This document shows positions 30,466 to 40,439 of a stretch of 64,000 nucleotides of DNA, piece by piece; within the stretch, counting starts at the first letter, position 1; each line of letters opens with the position of its first letter. The translations under genes were made by a program, and so were the position numbers. The stretch comes from Nitrosomonas stercoris (GTDB taxonomy: Bacteria; Pseudomonadota; Gammaproteobacteria; Burkholderiales; Nitrosomonadaceae). The notes beneath the pieces were generated by a model. It was not told the origin of the DNA, ran no database searches, and worked only from the letters and a program-made list of their open reading frames with translations. Location of the stretch: contig AP019755.1 in NCBI GenBank assembly GCA_006742785.1, forward strand, positions 1,674,001 through 1,738,000. The letters are read 5' to 3'.

Positions 30466-31368
30466 GTGATTCTATCTAAGCTCTCTAAACTGGTTGTCAT
30501 TGGCGTAGGCCTAATTGGTGGTTCTTTTGCGTTAGCACTGCGGCGGGCTGACTTAGTCAATTATGTTGTTGGTATTGGCCGCAGTCGAGAAAATATGCGG
30601 CAAGCACTTGAGTTGGGTATTATCGACGAATATTCCAATGATATAGTTGCTGCGCTTTCTGGTGCTGATTTAGTGTTGTTGGCAGCTCCTGTTAAACAGA
30701 CTGCCCGGATTATGCAGCAAATAGCACCTCATCTGGAAAATTACGCGGTTATTTCTGATGTGGGTAGTACCAAGCTAGGTGTGGTGGAAGTTGCTCGTAC
30801 TTACCTTGATAAACATATCAATCGTTTTATTCCTGCCCATCCAATTGCGGGAATAGAGTTCAATGGTGCAAAAGCTGCTTTTGCAGAGTTATTTCAAAAT
30901 AAACGAGTGGTTTTAACACCTCTGCAAGAAAATGATCAACACGCTGTTGATTATGTTGAAGCGCTCTGGCAGCGCTGTGGCGCCAAGATTTCGTCTATGT
31001 CACCGGAACAGCATGATCAAATGCTTGCCGTGATTAGTCATTTACCACATATGTTGGCATTTTCACTGATGCAACATATTCAAACTCAAAGCTTATCCTT
31101 AAGTAATGGTGATCCACTAGAAATGTTGCAACTAGCCGGTACAAGTTTAGAAGGCATGACGCGCATTGCTGCTAGTTCGCCAGAAATGTGGCGTGATATT
31201 TGTCTAGAAAATAAAGCAGCGTTGCTAGCGCAAATCGAAGCTTATCAGCAGGAATTATCTATATTGCAAGCTATGCTGAGTAAAAGTGATGGCGAATCGT
31301 TACAGAAACTGTTCTTGGAAGCGCATACACTTAAGAAAAAATGGATGGTCTCCAGGAATAAAACTTGA
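30466..31368 (+). CDS. tyrA: Prephenate dehydrogenase
   Basis: A monofunctional TyrA of 300 residues with a GTG start at 30466; the nearby upstream ATG at 30446 is followed by an in-frame stop. The NAD-binding motif GVGLIGGSFALAL is at the N-terminus. SDVGSTKLGVV, FIPAHPIAGIEFNGA and the all-helical dehydrogenase part (AVISHLPHMLAFSL) follow. It converts prephenate to 4-hydroxyphenylpyruvate for tyrosine. In many betaproteobacteria aroA, cmk and rpsA follow; here an IS element and the PKS island follow instead. Confidence 0.95.
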   Translation: MILSKLSKLVVIGVGLIGGSFALALRRADLVNYVVGIGRSRENMRQALELGIIDEYSNDIVAALSGADLVLLAAPVKQTARIMQQIAPHLENYAVISDVGSTKLGVVEVARTYLDKHINRFIPAHPIAGIEFNGAKAAFAELFQNKRVVLTPLQENDQHAVDYVEALWQRCGAKISSMSPEQHDQMLAVISHLPHMLAFSLMQHIQTQSLSLSNGDPLEMLQLAGTSLEGMTRIAASSPEMWRDICLENKAALLAQIEAYQQELSILQAMLSKSDGESLQKLFLEAHTLKKKWMVSRNKT

Positions 31369-31668
31369 TTTTTCTGGATTTATAGTCTGAACGCTGTTCT
31401 GTTATTTTGAGATGGTGCTCGAATAATATTCTTTATCATCAAAGTTAAGGATCCAGACATTCGTTTATAATGCTGTATGCATATTTTTATCGGTGGTACT
31501 CTACAGTTGTTGATCAGGATGTTTTAACTGCCAAATTTATAAAGTGGCTTTATTCTTAAGGTATAACTGACCATTGAAATAAATCAGATACACTTCACTA
31601 ATAATATAGTTGATTTGCATATCTATTAGAACCTGTTCAAAATCTTTTTTTTGGTAGATACTCTCTGG

Positions 31669-32046
31669 ATGAGAAAATACTATCCTAGCGACATTAGTCG
31701 AGAACAATTTGAGCAGGTTCGCCTGTTGTTGGAGGGTGCGAGGAAGAAGACACGTCCGCGCACCGTGGATCTGTACGAGGTGTTTTGTGCGGTGCTATAT
31801 TTGCTCAAGAGTGGCTGCCAGTGGCGTCTGTTGCCGGACAGTTTTCCGAAGTGGCGCACAGTGCACTCGTACTGGGCCATCTGGAGTGAGCCAGATGCGG
31901 AGGGAGTGAGCCTGCTGGAGCGGGCGTTAAAAAAAATCCGTTGGCGCGGTTCGTACCAGACAGGGGCGCAGCGCTTGCAGCACGTTCTTGATCGTGGACG
32001 CGCAGAGCGTGAAAAACACGGACACGGCGGGCCAGAAGGGTTATGA
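31669..32046 (+). CDS. IS5-family transposase, first frame (orfA)
   Basis: From ATG 31669 (MRKYYPSDISREQFEQV) this is the N-terminal DNA-binding part; an in-frame ATG at 31651 adds six residues. LYEVFCAVLYLLKSGCQWRL and FPKWRTVHSYWAIW match the first frame of the other copy. A run of eight A residues near 31929-31936 precedes the overlap with the catalytic frame, which is one base ahead (+1). Confidence 0.85.
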   Translation: MRKYYPSDISREQFEQVRLLLEGARKKTRPRTVDLYEVFCAVLYLLKSGCQWRLLPDSFPKWRTVHSYWAIWSEPDAEGVSLLERALKKIRWRGSYQTGAQRLQHVLDRGRAEREKHGHGGPEGL

Positions 32047-32464
32047 CGCTGGCAAGAAGATCTCTGGTATCAAGCGTCACATCGCAGTTGATACCCAGGG
32101 CTTGCCGCATGCCATTGCGGTGACGACGGCAGAAGTGACTGACCGCAAAGGGGCGTTGCAAGCCCTGGAGCACTGCAGACCAAGCTTGGGAAAAGTACAA
32201 AGTCTGCTGTGCGATAGCGGCTATACCGGAGAACCATTTGCTGAAGGCGTGCGAGAAATTCTAGGAAAACTGGTTACGGTGCAGATTGCCAAGCGCAGTG
32301 AATTGCATACCTTCGCCGTTATCCCCAAGCGTTGGGTGGTGGAGCGCAGCTTTGCCTGGCTGGAGAAGAATCGACGGTTGTGGAAAAACTGCGAGCGTAA
32401 ACTCAATACCAGCTTGCAATTCATTCAGCTGGCATTCCTGGCTCTTTTGCTTAAAAGATTTTGA
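31988..32464 (+). CDS. IS5-family transposase, catalytic frame (orfB)
   Basis: The 158-residue DDE core: IVDAQSVKNTD (first Asp), CDSGYTGEPF (second Asp), WVVERSFAWLEKNRR (Glu). All three acidic residues are kept, so the element may still be active if the frames are joined. The upstream in-frame region, open back to the A run, encodes VGAVRTRQGRSACSTF, which looks like genuine transposase sequence and favours frame fusion over independent initiation. Confidence 0.88.
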   Translation: MIVDAQSVKNTDTAGQKGYDAGKKISGIKRHIAVDTQGLPHAIAVTTAEVTDRKGALQALEHCRPSLGKVQSLLCDSGYTGEPFAEGVREILGKLVTVQIAKRSELHTFAVIPKRWVVERSFAWLEKNRRLWKNCERKLNTSLQFIQLAFLALLLKRF

Positions 32465-32472
32465 ACAGGCTC

Positions 32473-32843
32473 TTAGATAAAACGACTCTTTATGAAGTAT
32501 TTATTATGTATCTGTCAAACTTATAACTTGGTGGCAACTTTGAATGCATATGTTTTTGCATCTGATAAAGAAGTACCGAAAAAATTGGTGACGCTAAGCA
32601 AAATAGAATACAGATAAGAAACTCCAGATCCAGGTAAAAATAGGCCTAGTAAATAAAAGAGAATGATTTATTTTCTATCACAGTCAATGATTGTTGTCTT
32701 ATTTTCTTCGAAAACTTGGATAGATAATGCTATATCTCTTTGGGATATACTTAAGCTTAACGATGCAAACACAATTTTTATCCGATAGCAGCGATTGCTT
32801 TTCAAAGTGATCCTGGGGATCTCTAATCGTAATTATCAAGCGA
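32473..32843. other. AT-rich leader region upstream of the PKS
   Basis: These 371 bases between the IS and the PKS start hold no credible ORF or tRNA. Base composition is strongly AT-rich, especially 32560-32760. It should contain the promoter of the PKS/export operon, but several AT-rich candidates compete and none has a good -35/-10 pair at proper spacing. Confidence 0.5.
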
Positions 32844-35800
32844 ATGAAAATTAAAAAATCACGAACAATATTAAGCGACAGTAACAAAAAAAATATTAAT
32901 TCAGTTAAAAAGAGTCGGTTTACTACTCCTATTGCTGTGATTGGTTTTTCCTTTCGTTTCCCCGGAGATTTAAATAACGAAACTGATTTGTGGGATGCAC
33001 TTAAGCAAAAACGTGATTTGATCACGCAAATTCCGGCAAATCGCTGGGCGGTTGATGAACTGCAGCATGATAAACGTTCTGAGCCGGGTCGGAGTGTGAC
33101 ATTTTCGGCAGGTGTGCTTTCACATATAGACGAATTTGATGCAAGTTTCTTCGGCATTTCTCCACGTGAAGCGGCAGTACTTGATCCACAGCAACGCATG
33201 TTGCTGGAGTTGGCGTGGGAATCTATGGAAAATGCAGGTGTTTTGCCTTCTTCTTTAGCCGGGACGGATTGTGCTGTTTATATTGGTATCTCCGGCTTTG
33301 ATTATTGCTTGCGCGCACTTGATGATCTTTCTGCAATATCCCCGCATTCCATGACAGGTAATACGCTTAGTATTGCTGCTAATCGTCTTTCCTACATTTT
33401 TGATTTGCGTGGTCCTTCACTAGCAGTTGATACAGCTTGCTCTTCTTCGTTAGTTGCCTTGCATCAAGCCTGTAATGGTTTGCGTAATGGAGAAATTTCT
33501 ACTGCTTTAGTAGGCAGTGTTAATTTGTTGCTACATCCACATCCTTTTATTGGATTTACCAAAGCTTCCATGTTGTCTAGCCAAGGACGTTGTAAGCCTT
33601 TCGATGCGGCTGGTGATGGTTATGTGCGCTCTGAAGGAGGGGCTGTAATGTTGCTCAAGCCATTGCAAGACGCATTGGCCGATGGTAATGATGTTCATGC
33701 CGTTATCCTCGGCAGTGGTGTAAATGCAGACGGCAGTCGCAAAACAGGTATCACTATTCCTAGTAGTGAAGGTCAAGCGGAATTGATGCATGAGGTGTTA
33801 ATTCGTAGCGGTTTGGCTCCACAAGATGTTGACTTTATCGAAGCACATGGTACAGGGACAGTAGTAGGTGATCCCATTGAGGCATCTGCAATTGGTGCCA
33901 TCTACGGGCAGCAGCGTACCCAACCACTTCCCATCAGCTCAATCAAGGCTAACATGGGTCACCTTGAACCTGTTTCTGGAATGGCAGGCTTAATCAAGGC
34001 GATCTTGGCATTTAAACATCATGCGCTGCCTCCCATGCCACATCTGCGCACTCCTAATCCAAATATTGATTTTCAGGCGCTCAATCTAAAACTAGTTAAA
34101 AATTATCAATCCCTCAGCAGACACAAAGATCAACCATTAGTTGCTGGTATTAATTCCTTTGGTTTTGGTGGAATAAATGCTCATGTATTACTAGAAGAAT
34201 TCATTTCGCCAACAGAACCAGTGGTTCAGATGGCTGAAAAACAGCTGCCTCCACTTTTTTTATCTGCGCGTACAGATGCAGCTTTGCGAGCAATGGCACA
34301 GCGTTACGCAGTTTTATTAGAAAATAAATCTCCCGAAGAATTTTATGATATTGCTCATGCAGCAGCCTATCAGCGTGAACGCATGGAGAAACGGTTGGCG
34401 TTGTGTGCTAATTCAGTTGCGGAACATGTCGAGATTCTTCAACACTATGCGAAAGATAATATTCCTGACGCGATAATTATCGAAGATCAATTACCACAGA
34501 ATAATGGCCTGGCTTTTATATATTCAGGTAATGGCGCGCAATGGACAGGTATGGGGTGTAGATTGCTGGAAGAATCACCGCGGTTTGTAGAAATTCTGGC
34601 AGAAATTAATAGTTTCATGCAAGTTCGAACGGGATTCTCGCTTGTTGAAACACTCCAGGATGTTACGTGTGAAACGTGTGATTTGAGTGATACTACCGTT
34701 GCCCAACCGCTGTTATTTGCCATCCAGGTTGCAATGACACTGTTGTTGAGAGAACAAGGGATTGAACCAACTGCGGTGGCTGGTCATAGTGTGGGAGAAG
34801 TGGCAGCAGCTTGGGCAGCAGGGGCACTTGATCTTGAGCAGGCGGTGCAGGTGATTTGTGTACGTAGTCAGGCGCAAGGTTTGACGCGTGGCAAAGGGCG
34901 TATGGCTGCTGTAGGAATGTCCGCCGAGAAGATACAACAGACCATGCTTGAACTAGGGGTGTCGGGAGTGGAAATTGCCGGTATCAATAGCCCAAATAAT
35001 GTCACACTTTCTGGAGAATTACAGGATCTGCTGCGTATTCAAAAGGTTCTGGAACCACAAGGTATTTTCTTTCGTTTACTGGATCTTGACTACGCCTTCC
35101 ATAGTCCACATATGGATACAATTGCGGACAATATCAATAGTAATCTAGTTGATCTCGTTCCTGTACACAATGAAGCGGTGGTTTTTGTTTCTACTGTTAC
35201 TGGAGATGTACTCTCCGGTGCCGCTTTGAATGCAAATTACTGGTGGCGTAATGTACGAGAACCTGTGCAGTTTTCTAACGCGGTGACGAAATTGCTTGCG
35301 CTAGGTTGTAATACATTAGTTGAGATTGGACCACATGCGATTTTACAGCGCTATATCAATGAATGTATGACTGCTGCTGATATGCAAGGACGAGTGCTTC
35401 CAACATTGCGCCGTAATGATGATGGTGTACAGAAAGTCGTGGAAACATCTTTACGCGCACACTTGCTGGCTGATAGACCACAACTTGAAGTCTTTTTTCC
35501 TCATCCTGGCAGATCTGTGCGCTTGCCTAACTATCCGTGGCAGCGGGAGCATCATTGGTACAAGCAAACCAGCGAAAGCCAGCGTATTATTGAACGACAC
35601 CGTGTGCATCCTTTGTTAGGTTGGCACCTGCTGGACACAGATATCACCTGGGAAAACACTATTGACCCAATTGTTTTACCTTGGTTGGCAGATCATAAGG
35701 TGGGCGAAGCAATTGTCTATCCGGGAGCAGGTTTCGCCGAAATGGCATTGGCTGCTGCGCGTGAATGGCTGGGTGGAGAACATTGTGTCGTTGAGCAACT

Positions 35801-38800
35801 GAATATCATTGCACCTATGGTTTTTGACGAGCATCATGCCAAGACTATACGTTTTGTGCTAGCTACGCATGATGGCAGATTCCAAATTAAAAGTCGTCAG
35901 CGACTTAGTCAGGATGAATGGATATTGCATGCTGTTGGTCGTGTGCTTGCAGCTACTGATCATATACCAGCATCGAATATTGACTTGCCAACGACAAAGG
36001 CCAAGTGGATTAGGCGCACGGCTCATTATCAACTAACCGCAAAATTGGGGCTTAATTATGGTCCAATCTTCCAAGGTTTGCGGGAAGCACGTGTTTGGGA
36101 GGATAGACTTGAAGTTCGTTTAAGCTCACCTAAAACACTTTCTTTGGATGATTATTTATTACATCCAGCGGTACTGGATGTGTGTTTTCAATCATTGGTT
36201 GATTTTTTTAGTGAGCCGATCAAGGCTGGGCAGGGTGTTACTTTATTACCAGTAAAAATTGGAAAAATTGATTTTTGTGGTACAGGTAAAGTGGATCGGT
36301 TGCGTGCCAAGTTACGTCAGCAGAGTACCCGTTCTGTATTGGCTGATTTTGAATTATTCAATGATGTCGGTGATTTGGTTGCTTGTGCTACAGGGTGTCG
36401 CTTCCGAGCGGCGCATATCATGCATACTAACCAATCAGTAGTGACAAACTGGGAAATTTCTTCTTGGTTGCAACCTCATCCTCGTAACGGTTTGACAACT
36501 GAAACGCCAGCTATTGCTACTATTGCGCAGCAAATTCAAACCCAATGGGCTACTGTCGAGGAGGAGCGCCATACTTGGTTTACAGAAACATTGCCACTAA
36601 CTGAGGCTCTCACTTTATCGTTTGCTTATGTTGCCTGGCAGCAGCTGGATTCACAATCTCTATCACATGTTTTGACAACCCCTAGTGGGCGCTGGTTAGC
36701 CAATTTACTCAGTCAGGAAGGATTACTCCGGCAAAAAGGTGATCAGTACGAGCTCGTAGCGGATGAAAATCTGCCAACACCAGAGACTCTTTGGCGTATG
36801 CTTTTGCATAATTACCCAACTTATTTACCTTATCTCACCCAACTTGGCAGAGTGGGTAAACAGCTCCCGGCTTTGTTGCGCGGTGAAGTGGAAGGAGATA
36901 ACTTGTTGAATGAGTTGCACCATTCACCCATTGCTGAAGCACTTTACCATGATGACCCTGTTTATCTTGGGTTGCGCCTTGCATTGGAGAGCACGCTGCG
37001 CCACTTAGCTAGAAACTGGCCCGCTTCGCGTCGTTTGCGTGTCCTGGAAATCACATCCGGGTTTAGCGAATTACCAAAAACACTGATTGATTTATTGCCG
37101 GAAGATCGTTTTGATTATGTGCTTGCATTACCCAATGAAGCGATGCAAACACGTCTGCTGGCTGAATATCAAGAGCATGCCAATGTTGTTGTATCGACGT
37201 TGGAGTTTGCAAATTGGCAGCTACTGACGGAGCAAGTTGTGCCTTCAGCTTTTGATGTGGTTATTTTGCGGCATAGTTTACATCGCTGTCCTGACGTTAT
37301 GGTTGCATTTACTCAAATACGGCACTGGTTAGCTGCAAATGGCATATTGCTGTTAGCCGAACGCCACCCAGATTGGAGTGCCAATTTTATAGAAGGAATC
37401 GACCCAAACTGGTGGCATGAAGCTGAAGATTCAGATATACCCCTTTCTCCGTTACTATCCCCACAAGCGTGGCAGCACGCATTACAAGATGCTGGCTTTG
37501 TCGAAGTGGAAATAGTTTCTGAGGCATCATCTGCGGAATTGGCTGAGGGTGCTTATTTATTACTTGCGAAACAGCCAGTGCGGATTATGACTGATGCTAA
37601 ACAAGCTGCATCTAATGCAGCATCATGGCTATTGGTAACAGACCAAGCCTCAGCGAGGTTGGCCAATTCATTAGGCAATCAGTTAGTATCGCAAGGACAA
37701 CAAATTGTGTTGGCTAACCAAATATCTGCTGAGCAACGAAAGGGAGCGGATCATATTGTTTATATGCTGGGGTGGCATGATCATCCGGATATGGCTGCAG
37801 ATACACTTAGTAAGCTGTTGAAAGATGTTCATCAATTAGCAACTCAAACAGAAAAAAAACAAAAACTCTGGTTGATTACATATGGTGGGACTGCTGTTTC
37901 TAAACAATCGATTGGAGCGACATCCAATCCGGCACAGTTTGCACTATGGGGATTTGGACGTGTTGTCATGAATGAATACCCTCATCTTGACTGTACATTG
38001 CTTGATCTGGCTTGTTCTCCTGCTATGTCTGACTTGCCTGTTCGCTTGGAAAATGAATTGCTTCATCCTGATGGCAGCAATGAAATTGTGTTGTTTGAAA
38101 CCGCACGTCATCATTTAGTGATGCAAGAAAAAGCAGAATTGCTTACCACCCAACATTTCGATAGAGAGAATAAGCGTTTTCGTCTTGATTTCCATGTGCC
38201 AGGCCAATTACGCAATCTTGTTTGGAGAGCAGATAATAAAGCTCAGTTGGGTGACAGCGAAATCGAAATATGCACTCAGGCAACAGGATTGAATTTTCGT
38301 GATGTCATGTATCTCATGGGACTGCTGCCAGATGAAGCTGTTGAAAATGGTTTTGCTGGTGCCAGTCTAGGGCTTGAGTTTGCGGGTATCGTGAATCGAG
38401 TAGGAGCACAAGTGCGAGATTTGCAACCTGGAGATGCAGTCATGGGATTTGGTGCTTCGTGTTTCTCCAGCCACATTGTTACGCGTGCTGATGCGGTTAC
38501 TCGTATTCCTGCGAATTGGTCATTTGAAGCCGCAGCGACTATCCCCACTGTATTTTTTACTGCCTATTATGCTTTGCATCAACTGGCTAATCTGCAGCCA
38601 GGTGAACGTGTTTTAATACATGGTGCAGCAGGTGGGGTAGGAATTGCAGCTATTCAGCTGGCGCGCCACTTAGGTGCAGAAATTTATGCCACAGCTGGCA
38701 CAGATGAAAAACGAGATTTTGTTAGATTATTGGGTGCTGATCATGTATTTGATTCGCGTAGCTTGACATTTGCAGATGACATTTTTGCTGTGACAGCAGG

Positions 38801-40439
38801 AGAAGGGATCGATGTAGTACTCAATTCGCTGGCAGGGGAAGCCATGCGGCGTAGTATTGGTGTGCTCAAACCATTTGGTCGTTTTCTTGAGTTAGGTAAA
38901 CGGGATTTTTTTGAAAACACTTCAGTTGGTTTGTATCCATTCAAAAACAATATCAGCTATTTTGCTATTGATGCTGATCAATTGTTAATTGCTCGTCCTC
39001 AGCTTGCTGCTCGACTCTTTCGTGAAGTAATGGCCTTGTTTCACGAACGAACTTTGGCGCCTTTACCTTACCGAGTATTTACAGCAGAACGTATTGTTGA
39101 TGCTTTCCGTACTATGCAGCAGGCACGTCATATTGGCAAAATTGTGGTGTCTCTGGCAGGAGCACAGCCTGCTATCAAACAAAGTGTGCCATCTCTCGCA
39201 CCTGTTAAATTTGCCAAAAATAGTACCTGGTTGGTTACTGGTGGATGTGCCGGGTTTGGTTTGGAGTCGGCTCGCTGGCTGGCTGAGCGGGGAGTGGGGC
39301 ATCTTGTTCTGGTTGGTAGGCGCGGCATGGATACACCTGGAATCAGAGGAGTGATTGATGCCTTTGCTGAGCAGGGAACAAAAGTATTTGTGCACGCGTG
39401 TGATGTAACTAATAATTCTGCTGTGACAACCTTGATTCAGGAAATAGACAAGATATTGCCTCCCCTCACTGGCGTGCTACATGCGGCAGCAGTATTTAAT
39501 GATCAATTGCTCGATCAACTTGGTACTCAGGGCATCAAAAGTGTTGTACAGCCTAAATTACAAGGAGCTTGGAATTTACATCGGGCGACACAAGCGATTC
39601 CATTAAAATATTTTGTGCTGTATTCCTCAATTACTACTACTATTGGTAACCCGGGGCAAGCCAATTATGTCGCAGCGAATACTGGGTTAGAAGGATTGGC
39701 TGCCATGCGCCAGCAAATGGGGTTACCTGCCACCTGCATTGCTTGGGGGCCGATTGGTGATGCGGGTTATTTAACGCGCAATGAGGCGGTTAAAAATAGC
39801 TTGGAACAACGCTTGGGTAAGCCACCCCTTACTACTGTTGAAGCATTACAGCAACTTGATTGTGCGTTACGCGATAACACCAGCTTGGTTATACCTGCTA
39901 ATTTCAATTGGAATACATTAGCGCATTTACTGCCTTCCGCTACTAGTAGCCGTTTTGCAATACTTAATCGATTGTACAAAAATGCTACGCAGGCAGGAGA
40001 TGTAATTAATATTCAGACGTTGATTGCTGACAAAACTCCGAAGGAAGTGACGGATATTGTGCGTGACCTGGTGACACAAGAAGTTGCACAAATTCTGTGT
40101 ATTAATCCCGATAGAATTGAAGTCAATCGTTCCTTACATGACCTGGGAATGGATTCATTGATGGCTGTAGAACTTGCACTGGGATTGGAGCAACGTTTTG
40201 GTATCCAGTTGCCGGTAATGATGCTGAACGATGCACCCAATGTGAATAACGTCACCGCTCGGATTGCTGAAAAATTGATAGAGGGTAGTGCCGATGTAAT
40301 CGAAGAAGTAAGCTCATCTGCACACAAGGTGGCCGAATTTGTTCAGCAGCATGGAGAAGAGTTGACGTCAGATGAAATTAACGCATTGGATGAGGAGGTA
40401 TACAAACTTTCCAGGACAGGAACAAAAATGATTGTATGA
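32844..40439 (+). CDS. Type I reducing polyketide synthase, single module, no thioesterase
   Basis: The 2531 residues read KS (about 28-455; DTACSSS with Cys199, His335 in EAHGTG, His373), AT (about 555-860; GHSVGE with Ser649, YAFHSPHM suggesting malonyl units), DH (about 920-1190; His951, Asp1112), a methyltransferase-like region (about 1240-1580) lacking the SAM motif, ER (about 1780-2105; GAAGGVGIAAIQLA), KR (about 2118-2300; Tyr275-type catalytic Tyr at 2275 in YVAAN) and one ACP (about 2400-2480; GMDSLM, Ser2438). No thioesterase follows. One fully reducing module implies iterative synthesis of a saturated, fatty-acid-like chain. Its stop overlaps the alpha-oxoamine synthase start by four bases, so chain release by that enzyme is likely. 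From memory, the closest parallel is WcbR in the B. pseudomallei capsule locus. Cytoplasmic. Confidence 0.93.
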   Translation: MKIKKSRTILSDSNKKNINSVKKSRFTTPIAVIGFSFRFPGDLNNETDLWDALKQKRDLITQIPANRWAVDELQHDKRSEPGRSVTFSAGVLSHIDEFDASFFGISPREAAVLDPQQRMLLELAWESMENAGVLPSSLAGTDCAVYIGISGFDYCLRALDDLSAISPHSMTGNTLSIAANRLSYIFDLRGPSLAVDTACSSSLVALHQACNGLRNGEISTALVGSVNLLLHPHPFIGFTKASMLSSQGRCKPFDAAGDGYVRSEGGAVMLLKPLQDALADGNDVHAVILGSGVNADGSRKTGITIPSSEGQAELMHEVLIRSGLAPQDVDFIEAHGTGTVVGDPIEASAIGAIYGQQRTQPLPISSIKANMGHLEPVSGMAGLIKAILAFKHHALPPMPHLRTPNPNIDFQALNLKLVKNYQSLSRHKDQPLVAGINSFGFGGINAHVLLEEFISPTEPVVQMAEKQLPPLFLSARTDAALRAMAQRYAVLLENKSPEEFYDIAHAAAYQRERMEKRLALCANSVAEHVEILQHYAKDNIPDAIIIEDQLPQNNGLAFIYSGNGAQWTGMGCRLLEESPRFVEILAEINSFMQVRTGFSLVETLQDVTCETCDLSDTTVAQPLLFAIQVAMTLLLREQGIEPTAVAGHSVGEVAAAWAAGALDLEQAVQVICVRSQAQGLTRGKGRMAAVGMSAEKIQQTMLELGVSGVEIAGINSPNNVTLSGELQDLLRIQKVLEPQGIFFRLLDLDYAFHSPHMDTIADNINSNLVDLVPVHNEAVVFVSTVTGDVLSGAALNANYWWRNVREPVQFSNAVTKLLALGCNTLVEIGPHAILQRYINECMTAADMQGRVLPTLRRNDDGVQKVVETSLRAHLLADRPQLEVFFPHPGRSVRLPNYPWQREHHWYKQTSESQRIIERHRVHPLLGWHLLDTDITWENTIDPIVLPWLADHKVGEAIVYPGAGFAEMALAAAREWLGGEHCVVEQLNIIAPMVFDEHHAKTIRFVLATHDGRFQIKSRQRLSQDEWILHAVGRVLAATDHIPASNIDLPTTKAKWIRRTAHYQLTAKLGLNYGPIFQGLREARVWEDRLEVRLSSPKTLSLDDYLLHPAVLDVCFQSLVDFFSEPIKAGQGVTLLPVKIGKIDFCGTGKVDRLRAKLRQQSTRSVLADFELFNDVGDLVACATGCRFRAAHIMHTNQSVVTNWEISSWLQPHPRNGLTTETPAIATIAQQIQTQWATVEEERHTWFTETLPLTEALTLSFAYVAWQQLDSQSLSHVLTTPSGRWLANLLSQEGLLRQKGDQYELVADENLPTPETLWRMLLHNYPTYLPYLTQLGRVGKQLPALLRGEVEGDNLLNELHHSPIAEALYHDDPVYLGLRLALESTLRHLARNWPASRRLRVLEITSGFSELPKTLIDLLPEDRFDYVLALPNEAMQTRLLAEYQEHANVVVSTLEFANWQLLTEQVVPSAFDVVILRHSLHRCPDVMVAFTQIRHWLAANGILLLAERHPDWSANFIEGIDPNWWHEAEDSDIPLSPLLSPQAWQHALQDAGFVEVEIVSEASSAELAEGAYLLLAKQPVRIMTDAKQAASNAASWLLVTDQASARLANSLGNQLVSQGQQIVLANQISAEQRKGADHIVYMLGWHDHPDMAADTLSKLLKDVHQLATQTEKKQKLWLITYGGTAVSKQSIGATSNPAQFALWGFGRVVMNEYPHLDCTLLDLACSPAMSDLPVRLENELLHPDGSNEIVLFETARHHLVMQEKAELLTTQHFDRENKRFRLDFHVPGQLRNLVWRADNKAQLGDSEIEICTQATGLNFRDVMYLMGLLPDEAVENGFAGASLGLEFAGIVNRVGAQVRDLQPGDAVMGFGASCFSSHIVTRADAVTRIPANWSFEAAATIPTVFFTAYYALHQLANLQPGERVLIHGAAGGVGIAAIQLARHLGAEIYATAGTDEKRDFVRLLGADHVFDSRSLTFADDIFAVTAGEGIDVVLNSLAGEAMRRSIGVLKPFGRFLELGKRDFFENTSVGLYPFKNNISYFAIDADQLLIARPQLAARLFREVMALFHERTLAPLPYRVFTAERIVDAFRTMQQARHIGKIVVSLAGAQPAIKQSVPSLAPVKFAKNSTWLVTGGCAGFGLESARWLAERGVGHLVLVGRRGMDTPGIRGVIDAFAEQGTKVFVHACDVTNNSAVTTLIQEIDKILPPLTGVLHAAAVFNDQLLDQLGTQGIKSVVQPKLQGAWNLHRATQAIPLKYFVLYSSITTTIGNPGQANYVAANTGLEGLAAMRQQMGLPATCIAWGPIGDAGYLTRNEAVKNSLEQRLGKPPLTTVEALQQLDCALRDNTSLVIPANFNWNTLAHLLPSATSSRFAILNRLYKNATQAGDVINIQTLIADKTPKEVTDIVRDLVTQEVAQILCINPDRIEVNRSLHDLGMDSLMAVELALGLEQRFGIQLPVMMLNDAPNVNNVTARIAEKLIEGSADVIEEVSSSAHKVAEFVQQHGEELTSDEINALDEEVYKLSRTGTKMIV

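Larger units (their letters stand above)
31629..32472 (+). mobile_element. IS5-family insertion sequence, copy 2 (844 bp)
   Basis: The left end GAACCTGTTCAAAATCTTTT starts at 31629 and its inverted partner ends at 32472 (GAACAGGCTC). The flanking TTA at 31626-31628 and 32473-32475 is the target duplication. Two overlapping transposase frames are inside. It is a relative, not an exact copy, of the element at 11312-12160: the ends differ after the first ten bases or so. It separates tyrA from the PKS/export operon. Confidence 0.93.

Noticed and set aside
32844..40439. Polyunsaturated fatty acid synthase or modular assembly-line PKS
   Set aside because: There is a single KS and a single ACP with DH, ER and KR in the iterative reducing order; PUFA synthases have tandem ACPs and separate subunits.
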